From positions 40,532-104,531 of the forward strand of contig NZ_JAQGNQ010000083.1 in assembly GCF_028291745.1 (NCBI RefSeq): a stretch of 64,000 nucleotides of DNA, in the 5' to 3' direction. A program made the position numbers and the translations under genes. The stretch's first letter is position 1; every line of letters starts with the position of its first letter. Positions 38,419 to 47,022 of the stretch are shown piece after piece. The notes below the pieces were generated by a model, which worked only from the letters and a program-made list of their open reading frames with translations, was not told where the DNA came from and made no database searches. This stretch comes from Ramlibacter sp. Its GTDB lineage: Bacteria > Pseudomonadota > Gammaproteobacteria > Burkholderiales > Burkholderiaceae_C.

Positions 38419-38508
38419 ATGAAACTTCCCGTCATCGCATCGGCGCCAACCGGCGTCGGCAATGGCATCCCGCACGCGACCGCGCGCGACCGCGTGTACC
38501 GCGCCTGA
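38419..38508 (+). CDS. Possible 29-codon peptide ORF divergent from the oxidation cluster
   Basis: The ATG at 38419 follows AAAGGA with 6-nt spacing and reads a 29-residue peptide (MKLPVIASAPTGVGNGIP at its start), ending 5 nt before the pqiA-like remnant. It contains Gly-Val-Gly-Asn-Gly but no Cys, Glu or PqqA-like core. No family is recognised. Confidence 0.3.
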   Translation: MKLPVIASAPTGVGNGIPHATARDRVYRA

Positions 38509-38513
38509 CGGCG

Positions 38514-38985
38514 ATGCGGCCCGTCGCCTGCCCCGACTGCGATCTCCTGCACGCGCAGGTGCTGCTGCGCGCCGGGGAGAAGGCGCGCTGCTCCCGTTGC
38601 GCCGGCGCGCTGCCGATTGCCGGGCCCGGCTCCTTCGAGATACCGCTCGCCACGTCGATCGCGGCGGCGTTCGCGTTCTGGATCGCCAATACCGAGCCCC
38701 TGATCCGGCTGACGGCCCTCGGCATCGGCAACACCGCGACCATCGCGGGAAGCGCTGCCGCCCTGTGGGTCAGGCCGGGCCTGGGCAACCCGGCCACCGC
38801 GATCCTGGTGGCGTTCTGCGCGATGCTGGCGCCGGCGGCCTGGCTATTCGAGCGTGCGCGAGACTGCGCGCGGTGGCGATTTCGCGGCGCTCGCGGCCGC
38901 GCACAGCCGCGCCATCTGGCGCATGGCAGGGGAGATCTCGGACGCGGTCCGCGACCTCGAGCAGGATCCCGGAACTCGCCCTTGA
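38514..38985 (+). pseudogene. pqiA N-terminus joined to pqiC C-terminus (collapsed pqi locus)
   Basis: The first 120 codons encode a PqiA-type start: a CPDCD...CSRC zinc-ribbon pair, then LATSIAAAFAFWIANTEPLI, two hydrophobic helices and a break at CARW. From 38875, in another frame, the sequence reads GDFAALAAAHSRAIWRMAGE and stops at 38985. That matches the C-terminal signature of the PqiC/DUF330 lipoprotein (DYxALVAAHSRALAxLA). The second PqiA domain, pqiB (MCE) and most of pqiC are absent. I read this as a deletion scar; the PqiC match rests on about 25 residues. Confidence 0.55.
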
Positions 38986-39207
38986 AGCGCGGAAGAATCC
39001 CCTGGAGAGCCGCAGGGCGAGTCAGTGGACCGGAACGTAGCCGCGCAATGACATCACAGCTGCAATGAGCTCGGGAAAGGCTGACGCAGGCACGTGACCT
39101 GGCCGCGGCCGAATCACTGCCACGAACGCAGGCCCGGTCCGGACCAGGAAGGAACTCATGCACGCTGTTGCCGAACCATTCGCCGAGACCGCTGCGGGCG
39201 TATCGCC

Positions 39208-40599
39208 ATGACGCCCGAGTTCCTTGCGCTGCTGCTCTCGCGCGTGCAGTTCGCCTTCACCGTTTCCTTCCACATCATCTTTCCGACGTTCACGGTCGGT
39301 CTGGCTGCGTGGCTTTGCCTGCTGGAATTCCTGTACCTCAGGACCGCGCGGCGCGTCTACCGCCGGCTGTTCGATTTCTGGCTGCGCATCTTCGCGGTCG
39401 CCTTCGGGCTGGGGGTGGTGACGGGGGTCGTCCTGGGCTTCGAGTTCGGCACCAACTGGAGCGAGCTGTCGCGCCGCACCGGCCCGATCCAGGGGCCGCT
39501 GCTTGCCTATGAAAGCTTCACCGCGTTCGCGCTCGAGGCGGCCTTCTTCGGCGTGCTGCTGTTCGGGCGCAAGCGCGTGCCGCGCTGGTTCTATCTCGTG
39601 GCCTGCGCCATGGTGATGCTCGGGACCTCGCTGTCGGCCTTCTGGATCATGGTCAACAACAGCTGGATGCAGGCGCCGATCGGCAGCCACATGGGAGGGG
39701 ACGGCATCTTCGTGCCTGACAGCTGGGTGGACATCCTCTTCAGCCCGGTGGTCTGGGTGCGCTTCCCGCACATGCTGCTCGCGTCCTACGTGACCTCGGC
39801 CTTCTTCGTCGCCGCCATGGGAGCCTGGTACCTGCTGGGCGGACGGCAGCGCGCGCAAGCGCGCGTCATGCTGCACATGGGCCTGGGCCTCGCCGCGGTG
39901 CTGGTGCCGGTGCAGTTGCTGTTCGGCCACCTCTGCGGCGAATATGTCGACAAGTACCAACCGGCGAAGATGGCGGCGATCGAGGCGCGCTGGGACAACG
40001 AGCAACCCGCCTCCGAGGTTCTGCTGGCCTGGCCCGATGTCGAGAACCGGCGCAACCTTTATGCCCTCACGCTGCCCGCGCCCCTGGGCAGCCTGATCGA
40101 CTCGGACGATCCTGCCGCGGCCGAGACCGGTCTCAACAGCATTCCGCGCGCGGACTGGCCGCCCGTGCTGATCCCGTTCTTCACCTTCCGGATCATGGTG
40201 GGCCTGGGGATCCTCATGCTGGCGCTGGCCTGGCGGGGCACGTGGCTGGCCCTGCGTGGCCGGCTCGAGGCGCAGAGGGGCCTGCTGTGGGCCACCTTCC
40301 TGTGCTTTCCGATCGGCTGGGTCGCCACCCTGGCGGGCTGGTTCACCGCCGAAGTGGGCCGGCAACCCTGGGTGGTGTACGGGGCGATGCGCACGGCGGA
40401 CGCCGTCACGCCCTTCCTGACGCCGCAGGACGTCACGCTCACGCTGCTGATGTTCGGCGGCATTTACGTGTTGATCTTCGCCGGCGGCGCGGCCTACATC
40501 TACGCGATGCTCCGGCGCGGGCCGCTGCCGGCCCCGGCGCCGGTCGGACTGCACAACCCGCGCCGGCCGCTGGCGCTGCTGGAGGGGGAAGGGTCATGA
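39208..40599 (+). CDS. cydA: Cytochrome bd-type ubiquinol oxidase subunit I (cyanide-insensitive type), copy 2
   Basis: A 463-aa quinol oxidase subunit homologous to the one at 3088. The N-terminus LLLSRVQFAFTVSFHIIFP contains heme-ligand His22, RFPHMLLASYVTS holds the second heme His, and WFTAEVGRQPWVVYG the GRQPW motif. The quinol loop is short. The ATG at 39208 is chosen because it aligns with copy 1; upstream codons are Arg/Pro-rich shadow. The stop overlaps the subunit II start (ATGA). It sits beside the alcohol/formate oxidation cluster, where it could drain the quinol pool. Confidence 0.95.
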   Translation: MTPEFLALLLSRVQFAFTVSFHIIFPTFTVGLAAWLCLLEFLYLRTARRVYRRLFDFWLRIFAVAFGLGVVTGVVLGFEFGTNWSELSRRTGPIQGPLLAYESFTAFALEAAFFGVLLFGRKRVPRWFYLVACAMVMLGTSLSAFWIMVNNSWMQAPIGSHMGGDGIFVPDSWVDILFSPVVWVRFPHMLLASYVTSAFFVAAMGAWYLLGGRQRAQARVMLHMGLGLAAVLVPVQLLFGHLCGEYVDKYQPAKMAAIEARWDNEQPASEVLLAWPDVENRRNLYALTLPAPLGSLIDSDDPAAAETGLNSIPRADWPPVLIPFFTFRIMVGLGILMLALAWRGTWLALRGRLEAQRGLLWATFLCFPIGWVATLAGWFTAEVGRQPWVVYGAMRTADAVTPFLTPQDVTLTLLMFGGIYVLIFAGGAAYIYAMLRRGPLPAPAPVGLHNPRRPLALLEGEGS

Positions 40600-41597
40600 C
40601 GCTCGCCAACTTCTGGGCCGCGGCCCTGGCGCTGTCCCTGCTGCTCTATGTCGTGCTGGACGGATTCGACCTGGGCGTGGGCATCCTGTTCGGCTTCGCG
40701 CGCGACGAGGGGGAGCGCCGCATGATGCAGGCGACGATCGCGCCGACCTGGGATGGCAACGAAACCTGGCTGGTGCTCGCGGGCACGACCCTGTTCGCCG
40801 CCTTCCCGGCCGTCTATGCGCTGCTGCTGTCGGCCTTCTACCTGCCGCTGTGCCTGATGCTGGGCGCGCTCATCCTGCGCGGGGTCGCCTTCGAGTTCCG
40901 CCACAACGCGGGCCCGCGCATGCGCCGGGTCTGGGACCTGGGCTTCGCCGGCGGGTCGTTCGTGGCCGCATTCGTCCAGGGCGTCACCGTCGGCGCGCTG
41001 GTCCATGGGCTGCCGGTCGGCGCCGACGGCCGCTACGCCGGCGCCGGCACGCTGGGCTGGCTGTCGCCGTTCGCGCTCCTGTGCGGCGTCGGGCTGTGTT
41101 TCGGCTACACGCTGCTGGGCGCGACCTGGCTGGTGCTCAAATGCCGCGGGGAATTCCGCGAGCGGTGCTACCGGCTCCTGCCCGGTCTGCTCGTCGGCGC
41201 ACTCGCCTTTCTCGCCTGCGCCTTCTGGTACGCCTTGCGCGTGGACCTGCAGGTGATGCATCGCTGGGTCGACCGGCCGTGGCTGGCCGTGTTCCCCGCC
41301 ATCGGGCTGCTGGCCGGCGCCGTCATGCTGGCCGGCATGCGCCGGCGGCGCGACGCCTGGCCATTCGCCGCGGCGGTGACCACCTTCATCGCCGCCTTCG
41401 CCACCCTTGCCGCCTCGTTCCTGCCGTACATGGTGCCGTTCTCCATCACCATCGAGGAGGCTGCGGCGCCCGAGAGCAGCCTGCGGTTCTTCTTCTGGGG
41501 CGCGGGCGCCTTTGTGCTGCCCCTGATCCTTCTCTACACCATCACGATCTATGCCGTGTTCAAGGGCAAGGTCGATCCCGCGGCTGGATACCACTGA
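40596..41597 (+). CDS. cydB: Cytochrome bd-type ubiquinol oxidase subunit II, copy 2
   Basis: A 333-aa subunit with LDGFDLGVGILFG, WDGNETWLVLAG and RGVAFEFRHNAGPRMR landmarks and the closing FKGKVDPAAGYH. It is coupled to subunit I through ATGA. The next gene, an AEC transporter, starts 7 nt after the stop, so the operon extends beyond the oxidase. Confidence 0.95.
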   Translation: MTLANFWAAALALSLLLYVVLDGFDLGVGILFGFARDEGERRMMQATIAPTWDGNETWLVLAGTTLFAAFPAVYALLLSAFYLPLCLMLGALILRGVAFEFRHNAGPRMRRVWDLGFAGGSFVAAFVQGVTVGALVHGLPVGADGRYAGAGTLGWLSPFALLCGVGLCFGYTLLGATWLVLKCRGEFRERCYRLLPGLLVGALAFLACAFWYALRVDLQVMHRWVDRPWLAVFPAIGLLAGAVMLAGMRRRRDAWPFAAAVTTFIAAFATLAASFLPYMVPFSITIEEAAAPESSLRFFFWGAGAFVLPLILLYTITIYAVFKGKVDPAAGYH

Positions 41598-41604
41598 CGC
41601 TGCG

Positions 41605-42555
41605 ATGACGCATGTCATCCTGCTGGCGCTCGCGCCGGTGTTCTTCGTCATGGCACTGGGGTTGGTCGCCGGGCGCACCGGCGCGATCGACAACCGGCAG
41701 GTGGGCTCGCTCAATGCCGTGGTCATGAAATTCGCGGTGCCCGCCGCCATGTTCACCGCCCTCGGCTCCGCTCCCCGCGGCGAGATGCTGCGGCAGGGCT
41801 CGCTCTTCGCGATCGAGGGCTGCGTCATGCTGGCGGTGTACCTGGCCTGGTACGGCCTGCAACGCCGGCTGACGAGCGCATCGAAAGCCGAAGCCGCGGT
41901 CCAGGCCCTGACGGTTTGCTTTCCGAACATGGCGGGCGTGGGGCTGCCGCTGATGTCCGCGATCGTCGGGCCGGCCGGGGCCGTTCCCGTCGCGATCACC
42001 CTGGCGGCCGGCTCGATCCTGGTGACCCCGGTTGCCTTGCTGCAGCTCGAGCTGTCCGTCGACGGGGCGCCGGCCGATGCACGCAGCCGGGCCGGGCGGG
42101 TCCTGCGGTCGATGAGACGCGCGCTGCTGAACCCCATCGTGCTGGCTCCTGCACTGGGGGTGCTGCTGTCCTTGTCGGGCCTGCACCTGGGTGGCGCCGC
42201 TTCCGCATCGCTCGATCTGATCGGAAAGGCGTCGGGCGGCGTGGCCCTGTTCCTGACCGGACTGGTCCTCTCCGCGCAGGCGCCCCGCCTGAACCGGCGC
42301 ATCATGGGCGCGACCGTCGCGGGGGATGTGATCCGCCCGCTGGCGGTCGCGGCGATCGTTCACCTCTTTGCGGTCCCGCCCACGGTCGGCAACATGGCCA
42401 TCCTGCTGGCGGCCGTGCCGTCAGGCTTCTTCGGCATCCTGCTCGCCCTGGACCACCGGCTGGAAGCGACGGACGTCGGCTCCATGGTGTTCGCCAGCAC
42501 GGCGTTCAGCATCGTGACCCTGGCGATCGCCATCGCGATGTTCCATCCCCGGTGA
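41605..42555 (+). CDS. AEC (auxin efflux carrier) family transporter
   Basis: A 316-aa membrane protein with the ten-helix AEC layout: helices in two bundles (about residues 1-130 and 165-315) separated by a charged cytoplasmic loop. CFPNMAGVGLPLMSAIVG is the conserved NxGxxGxP-like crossover, and the C-terminal half contains a second discontinuous helix (AVPSGFFGILLALDH). Bacterial members carry malate, malonate or other small acids. Tight linkage to cydAB (7 nt) suggests cotranscription; export or uptake of an organic acid is inferred. Confidence 0.88.
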   Translation: MTHVILLALAPVFFVMALGLVAGRTGAIDNRQVGSLNAVVMKFAVPAAMFTALGSAPRGEMLRQGSLFAIEGCVMLAVYLAWYGLQRRLTSASKAEAAVQALTVCFPNMAGVGLPLMSAIVGPAGAVPVAITLAAGSILVTPVALLQLELSVDGAPADARSRAGRVLRSMRRALLNPIVLAPALGVLLSLSGLHLGGAASASLDLIGKASGGVALFLTGLVLSAQAPRLNRRIMGATVAGDVIRPLAVAAIVHLFAVPPTVGNMAILLAAVPSGFFGILLALDHRLEATDVGSMVFASTAFSIVTLAIAIAMFHPR

Positions 42556-42630
42556 GGCGCGCCATGACGGAAGCAACGTCGCGGCGGCGTGCCGCAATCA
42601 GGCGCGCATGAGGCGGGCGGACCATGCGGC

Positions 42631-43224
42631 ATGGATACTCCGCCACCGACCGCCCCGCCGCCGGCGCCCGACCGGGACAAGCGCGCCCTGCTGATCGCCA
42701 CCGCCGTGGTCGGCGGGGCAGGCCTCGTGACCGCCGCGATGCCCTTCGTTGCCAGCCTCCAACCGTCGGCCGCAGCCTTGGCCGCGGCGGCTCCGGTGGA
42801 CGTCGACTTCTCGCAGCTGAATCCGGGTCAAATGCGCACCGTGCCCTGGCGCGGACAGCCCGTGTGGATCATGCGGCGGACGCCGGCGGAGGTGGCGGTG
42901 CTGCGCCAGACCAACTCCGACCTCGCCGATCCGCTTTCCGCGCGGTCGCAGCAGCCGGCTGGCTGCGTCAATGCCACGCGTTCGTTGCGGCCGGACCTGT
43001 TCGTCTGCGTCGGCATCTGCACCCACCTGGGCTGCTCGCCGGCGCTGCGCCTGGGCGACGCGGCGCTCACCGCGCAACTGCGCGCGCCCGACGGCTACGT
43101 CTGCGCCTGCCACGGCTCGGTGTTCGACCTGGCCGGCCGCGTGGTCAGGAACGTGCCCGCGCCGACCAACCTCGTGATTCCTCATCACCGCTTCACAGGG
43201 CCGGATTCGCTGGTGATCGGCTGA
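42631..43224 (+). CDS. petA: Orphan Rieske iron-sulfur protein (ubiquinol-cytochrome c reductase ISP-like)
   Basis: A 197-aa Rieske protein. The N-terminal Pro-rich tail and DKRALLIATAVVGGAGLVTAAMPF form the twin-Arg-like anchor helix seen in bc1 ISPs. The cluster motifs CTHLGC and CACHGS supply the two Cys-His pairs and the disulfide, and a FDLAGRVVRNVPAPTNL segment follows. Bc1 ISPs normally precede petB and petC; neither is present here, so the protein is an orphan placed after the cydAB-AEC operon. The ATG at 42631 gives the usual length. It may serve the bc1 complex encoded elsewhere or another electron route. Confidence 0.9.
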   Translation: MDTPPPTAPPPAPDRDKRALLIATAVVGGAGLVTAAMPFVASLQPSAAALAAAAPVDVDFSQLNPGQMRTVPWRGQPVWIMRRTPAEVAVLRQTNSDLADPLSARSQQPAGCVNATRSLRPDLFVCVGICTHLGCSPALRLGDAALTAQLRAPDGYVCACHGSVFDLAGRVVRNVPAPTNLVIPHHRFTGPDSLVIG

Positions 43225-43367
43225 TGGCGGCCGCCGACGAAGCCGCGATGGCCCAGGGCCCGCCGGTATGCCAGGACCAGTTCGCGCAGGTCATGGAAAG
43301 CTCCGGCATCGACGGCCTGGTGCGCAGCCTGGAAGCCCACGCCGGCAGCCAGGCTCCTACTCCATGA
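43224..43367 (+). CDS. Possible 47-aa protein coupled to the Rieske gene
   Basis: The ATG overlaps the Rieske stop (TGATG). The product is short and acidic with one Cys and no membrane helix, and it ends 11 nt inside the convergent hydrolase gene. Unrecognised; support is limited to the coupling. Confidence 0.35.
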   Translation: MAAADEAAMAQGPPVCQDQFAQVMESSGIDGLVRSLEAHAGSQAPTP

Positions 43368-44178
43368 TGAACGCGAGCAGGTCCTCGTTGACGGCGTCCC
43401 TGTGGGTGGTGACCAGGCCGTGCGAGCCGCCCTGGTAGACCTTGAGGGTCGCGTGCGCCACCAGCCGTGCCTGTTGCCGGCCGGAGTTCTCCAGCGGCAC
43501 CATCTGGTCGTCGTCGCCGTGCAGGATGAGCGTCGGAATGTCCAGTCTCTTCAGGTCCTCGGTCTGGTCCGTTTCGGAAAAGGCCTTGATGCCGAAGTAG
43601 ACCGCGGGGAAGCCGGCGGTCATGGCCTGCAGCCAGAACGATTTGCGCACGCCCGCGGACACCTTGGCGCCCGCGCGGTTGTAGCCGTAGTAGGGCAGGC
43701 TGAGGTCCTCGAAGAACTGCGAGCGGTCCGCCCGGACGCTGGCGCGCAGCTGCTCGAACATGGCGCCCGGCAAGCCTTGCGGGTTGGCCGCGGTCCGCAG
43801 CATCAAGGGCGTCGCGGAGGCAATCAGCGCGACTTTCGCCACCCGCTGGCTGCCGTGCCGCGCAATGTAGCGGGCCACCTCGCCGCCTCCAATGGAATGG
43901 CCGACGTGGACGGCATCCCTGAGCCCCAGCTTCAGCACGAGTTCGGCAAGGTCGTCGGCGTAGGTGTCCATGTCGTTTCCCTGCCAGGACTGGCCGGAAC
44001 GCCCGTAGCCGCGCCGGTCGTGCGCGATGCAGCGATAGCCGCGCGAGGCCAGGTAGAACATCTGCTCCTCGAAGGCGTCCGCGCTCAGGGGCCACGCGTG
44101 GCTGAAGACGACCGGCTGGCCGCTGCCCCAGTCCTTGTAGTGGATCTCGGTGCCGTCCCTGGTGATGAAGGTGTTCAT
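43357..44178 (-). CDS. Alpha/beta hydrolase (non-heme chloroperoxidase/arylesterase-like)
   Basis: A 273-aa alpha/beta hydrolase. [20 protein letters not shown] opens the family, VFSHAWPL forms the oxyanion loop, GHSIGGGE holds nucleophile Ser95, [10 protein letters not shown] the acid Asp and [10 protein letters not shown] the catalytic His. This pattern fits cofactor-free haloperoxidases, which act as esterases or perhydrolases. The ATG at 44178 follows a GGAAG site. The frame stays open upstream to an alternative ATG at 44319 that would add a membrane helix (see the entry there). Confidence 0.9.
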   Translation of the reverse strand: MNTFITRDGTEIHYKDWGSGQPVVFSHAWPLSADAFEEQMFYLASRGYRCIAHDRRGYGRSGQSWQGNDMDTYADDLAELVLKLGLRDAVHVGHSIGGGEVARYIARHGSQRVAKVALIASATPLMLRTAANPQGLPGAMFEQLRASVRADRSQFFEDLSLPYYGYNRAGAKVSAGVRKSFWLQAMTAGFPAVYFGIKAFSETDQTEDLKRLDIPTLILHGDDDQMVPLENSGRQQARLVAHATLKVYQGGSHGLVTTHRDAVNEDLLAFIME

Positions 44179-44319
44179 GGTTCTTCCGGTGCTTGGGTTG
44201 GGGAGGCTGGGGAGGCTGGGGGCCGGGAATCGGAACAGCGCCTCGCCTCGCGAGACGAGGTAAGCCGTGCCGAGACCGAAGAAGCCGATCGCGACCGGCC
44301 AGTACTTCGAGGTCTCCAT
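44179..44319 (-). pseudogene. In-frame upstream stub with one membrane helix, fused to the hydrolase frame
   Basis: From ATG 44319 the frame reads a [20 protein letters not shown] helix, then [15 protein letters not shown], and continues directly into the hydrolase. The start resembles small four-helix membrane proteins of proteobacteria that begin with a YWPVAxGFFGLGxGYL-type helix, here cut after the first helix. Either the hydrolase has an N-terminal anchor or this is a truncated gene whose remnant happens to be in frame. Confidence 0.4.
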
Positions 44320-44347
44320 TGCAATGGCCGCGGCAATTGCGTTCTGG

Positions 44348-44656
44348 CTAATGCCGCCTTGCCGGGCGGTCCCAGGGACCCTCATCGCCGGCTCCGCTTC
44401 CATGCGGTTCGCCGGCAACGAATTCGGCCATGTGAAGATCCCGCCCGACCATCGCGCGGGCGAACAGGTAGTTGAGTCGTGCGCGCTCGCTCAGCCGGTC
44501 CAGGTCGACCTTGCCCGTCGCGTCGCATGGGAAGCTGTAGCCCCGGCCTTCGCGAAACAGCGAGCGAAAGCGCAACTGGAAACCGCTTGCGTCGCTGCCG
44601 GGAACCGGCACGCGGCTGGTGGAAGATCCGGCGAACGGGGTGGGGCAGGCTGGCAT
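44348..44656 (-). CDS. Conserved small hypothetical protein
   Basis: A 102-aa product with a strong AGGAGA ribosome site. The core [20 protein letters not shown] followed by [20 protein letters not shown] is the kind of short conserved protein I associate with Burkholderiales genomes; its function is unknown. No signal peptide or membrane helix. The C-terminal 25 residues are Gly/Arg-rich and may be frame drift past the conserved part. Confidence 0.65.
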   Translation of the reverse strand: MPACPTPFAGSSTSRVPVPGSDASGFQLRFRSLFREGRGYSFPCDATGKVDLDRLSERARLNYLFARAMVGRDLHMAEFVAGEPHGSGAGDEGPWDRPARRH

Positions 44657-44777
44657 GGCGGTCTCCTGAATCCGGTAAGTCTTCGATGCTTCCCAGATTG
44701 GCCGCCCTTCACCACGCCAGCGTGTCGGCCCGCCTTGCAGCGGTCACGGCTGAAACGCCGTGCGCAATGCGCCTGCG

Positions 44778-45152
44778 CTACCCGCGCAAGAGGTCGGCGA
44801 CGGCCAGCAGCAGTTCGGTGCGCTTGAAAGGCTTGACCAGCACGCGCGAAGCGCCCAGCGCCAAGGTCGCGACCATGTCGACGCCGCTGAACTGGCCCGA
44901 TACCGCGACGACGGGAACCCCCGGGTACCCATGCCGCATTTCCGCAATGACCCCCCAGCCATCCGTTCGCGGCATGTGCATGTCGGTGACGACCAGCGCG
45001 GGCGCGGCGAATCTCACGGCTTCGAGCCCGGCACTGCCGTCGACTGCGGCGCGCACGCCATAGCCCGCGGCTTGCAGCCACTCGGTCATCGCTTCCCGCA
45101 TGATCGAATCGTCCTCGATGACGACGATATCGGGCGAGCGCGATGCGGACAT
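44778..45152 (-). CDS. Single-domain response regulator (receiver only)
   Basis: A 124-aa CheY-like receiver: acidic pair in VVIEDDS, phospho-acceptor Asp57 in VVTDMHMPRTDG, the Ser/Thr site in VVAVSGQ, and KPFKRTELL with the conserved Lys. No output domain. The ATG at 45152 gives a standard receiver length. It is a lone gene that could act with the orphan-output hybrid kinases of this window. Confidence 0.9.
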   Translation of the reverse strand: MSASRSPDIVVIEDDSIMREAMTEWLQAAGYGVRAAVDGSAGLEAVRFAAPALVVTDMHMPRTDGWGVIAEMRHGYPGVPVVAVSGQFSGVDMVATLALGASRVLVKPFKRTELLLAVADLLRG

Positions 45153-45495
45153 GATCGGTGCGGGGGTGATGCGGGCGCGCGGGATTGCAGGCCTCGGGCA
45201 GGACAAGCGAATGATGCGCAGGATTCTCCCCGGCTGGGTCGCCGGCAGGTTCCGCAGCGGGCCAGGCAGGTCACAACCGTGACGTGCGGCAAGGCCGGCC
45301 CGAGGGTATCCGTGCCTGCCGCTTCGACGGCCGGGAGCTGAATCCGAACACGCGACGCCGTCGTGGTGCAGCAGCTGTTCCACATCCGCCTCTGATGGAG
45401 ATTGTTTCAGATGCGACCCCGGGGCGGCTCCGTGCAACGGGTGGGCAACGCGCGGATCCGACAGTGGGCACCCCCGAACAGGCAGGAGAAACTCG
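45153..45495. other. 343-bp gap without recognised gene
   Basis: This divergent region between the receiver gene (minus) and the SYLF lipoprotein gene (plus) should contain both promoters. I could not pick a convincing -35/-10 pair on either strand, and the open frames in it are shadows. Confidence 0.3.
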
Positions 45496-46086
45496 ATGCA
45501 TCACCGGATCAAGACGATGACGGCGGCCGCCTCGGTTGCGGCCGCACTGCTGCTGGCCGGCTGCACCACGAACATGGGGTCCGGCGCCTCGCCTGGCCAG
45601 CAGGAGACGGCGATCGACAACGGTGTCGAAGCGACCCTCGCCACCCTGTATTCGAGCGTCCCGGGGTCGAGGGAACTGGCGCGCAAGGCGAACGGAATCC
45701 TGGTGTTCCCGCGGGTCGTCGCCGCGGGCCTCGTGGTCGGCGGCGACTACGGCCGTGGCGCGCTCCAGGTCCGCGATCAGACGGTCGGCTATTACCAGAC
45801 CACGGGTCTGTCGCTGGGCCTGCAAGCCGGCGCGGAGTCCAAGGCTCTCGTCTTCATGTTCATGACGCAGGAGGCGCTGGACCGCTTCCTCACCAGCAAG
45901 GGCTGGACCGCGGGCGTCGATGCATCGGTTGCGGTGCTGAGGGCAGGCGCCAATGGCACCCTGGACACCCGCAGCGCCACGGCCGCCGTGAATGCCTTTG
46001 CGCTGACCAACTCCGGCCTGATGGCGGCGGCGAATGTCGAGGGCACCCGGGTGTCGAAGCTGGATCTCCCGGTCCCGCTGCGGTGA
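45496..46086 (+). CDS. SYLF/YSC84-domain lipoprotein
   Basis: A 196-aa lipoprotein. The signal peptide ends in the lipobox LLAGC (Cys at residue 23). The mature part is a SYLF (YSC84-like) domain: ARKANGILVFPRVVAAGLVVGGDYGRGAL, YYQTTGLSLGLQAGAESKAL and the terminal FALTNSGLMAAANVEGTRVSKL. Eukaryotic relatives bind phosphoinositides; bacterial ones are envelope lipoproteins of unclear role. A GGAGAA ribosome site precedes the ATG. Convergent with the TPR gene across a strong hairpin. Confidence 0.9.
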   Translation: MHHRIKTMTAAASVAAALLLAGCTTNMGSGASPGQQETAIDNGVEATLATLYSSVPGSRELARKANGILVFPRVVAAGLVVGGDYGRGALQVRDQTVGYYQTTGLSLGLQAGAESKALVFMFMTQEALDRFLTSKGWTAGVDASVAVLRAGANGTLDTRSATAAVNAFALTNSGLMAAANVEGTRVSKLDLPVPLR

Positions 46087-46090
46087 ATCA

Positions 46091-46107
46091 GGCGTGCCCG
46101 GCACGCC
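46091..46107. terminator. Bidirectional hairpin between convergent genes
   Basis: GGCGTGCC-C-GGCACGCC is a near-perfect 17-nt palindrome (7-bp stem with 3-nt loop) 4 nt beyond the SYLF gene stop and 27 nt beyond the TPR gene stop. No T-run on either strand. Confidence 0.5.
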
Positions 46108-46134
46108 AGGCCGTGCACGCAGCGGGGATGTACG

Positions 46135-47022
46135 TTACCAACCATCGTTGCTGCCGCCGTCATCGCCACTGCTGCCGTTGTCGGCCAGCCCGCCAGCGTC
46201 GTCCCACTCGTCGCCCGAGCCAAAGTCGATACGGCGCTGCTCGAGGTCGGCGGCAGCAGGATCCGCATCGGGCGCGCCGCTGGTGACGCCCGGCACCGAG
46301 CGGCTGCCGGCCTCCACTTCCGGTACGCCAGTGGAAGTGTTGCGCCCGTCGAGGAGATCCTCGACCAGCATGCCCGCTGCGAGGCCCCCCGCCGCGGCAA
46401 GACCGGTCCCGAGCAGGCTGCTGCCGGCCGCGTTCGGGCCTGTCGCCAGGCCGTAGGCGCTGCCGGGTGGCGGCGCGCCAGGGCCAAGCGGCGCCGGACC
46501 GGTCAGGGCGGGGGTCGCCGGTGCGGGCGGCATGGATGCGAACTGGCGCCTGGCGCTGAACACGCGCCAGAGCAGCACCGCAATCGCGGCCGCGCCCACG
46601 ATCCATGCCGCACCGGGGATGCCGCCGCGGCCGCCGCCCAGGATCGATTGCATTTCCGGGGCTCTCGCAGGCCCGCCCCCCATCTGGCGGGTGCGCTGCG
46701 CCGGGTGCTGCTCGTTGCCGAGCTCTTGCTCGAAGGCGCGAAACCTGTCGGGCTGGGTGAAGCGCAGGTCCGGCTCGATCTGCCGGGCCGTTCGCAGCTC
46801 CTGCGCTGCCTGGTCGAATTGCCGGTCGTGCGCCAGGATCTCGGCGTAGACGTAGTGAGCCCTCGCGCTATCCGGCCTGGCGGCAACGACTTCGCGCATC
46901 GTGCTTTCGGCGTGCGCGTAGTTGCCGTGCTGGACTTGCGCCTCCACCGCCTCCACGCTGGGCAAGGCCAGCACCGCCGTCGTCAGCAGAACCAGCACCG
47001 CCGTCAAGAGAGTCCGCTTCAT
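46135..47022 (-). CDS. TPR-containing membrane protein with acidic Gly-rich tail
   Basis: A 295-aa protein with signal peptide (1-20), a TPR-like helical repeat region (about 22-105, with GNYAHAESTMREVVAARPDS and AHYVYAEILAHDRQFDQAAQ), a linker, one membrane helix at about 143-162, and a long Ala/Gly/Pro-rich stretch ending in an acidic Gly/Ser/Trp tail. The domain order suggests an envelope scaffold, with the repeat region outside the cytoplasm. Function unknown. It is read away from the 118-aa secreted-protein gene at 47266. Confidence 0.75.
   Translation of the reverse strand: MKRTLLTAVLVLLTTAVLALPSVEAVEAQVQHGNYAHAESTMREVVAARPDSARAHYVYAEILAHDRQFDQAAQELRTARQIEPDLRFTQPDRFRAFEQELGNEQHPAQRTRQMGGGPARAPEMQSILGGGRGGIPGAAWIVGAAAIAVLLWRVFSARRQFASMPPAPATPALTGPAPLGPGAPPPGSAYGLATGPNAAGSSLLGTGLAAAGGLAAGMLVEDLLDGRNTSTGVPEVEAGSRSVPGVTSGAPDADPAAADLEQRRIDFGSGDEWDDAGGLADNGSSGDDGGSNDGW

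Noticed and set aside
38419..38508. Possibility that the 29-codon frame is a PqqA precursor peptide
   Set aside because: PqqA needs a Glu-x3-Tyr core; this peptide has no Glu. No pqqB-E genes are nearby.
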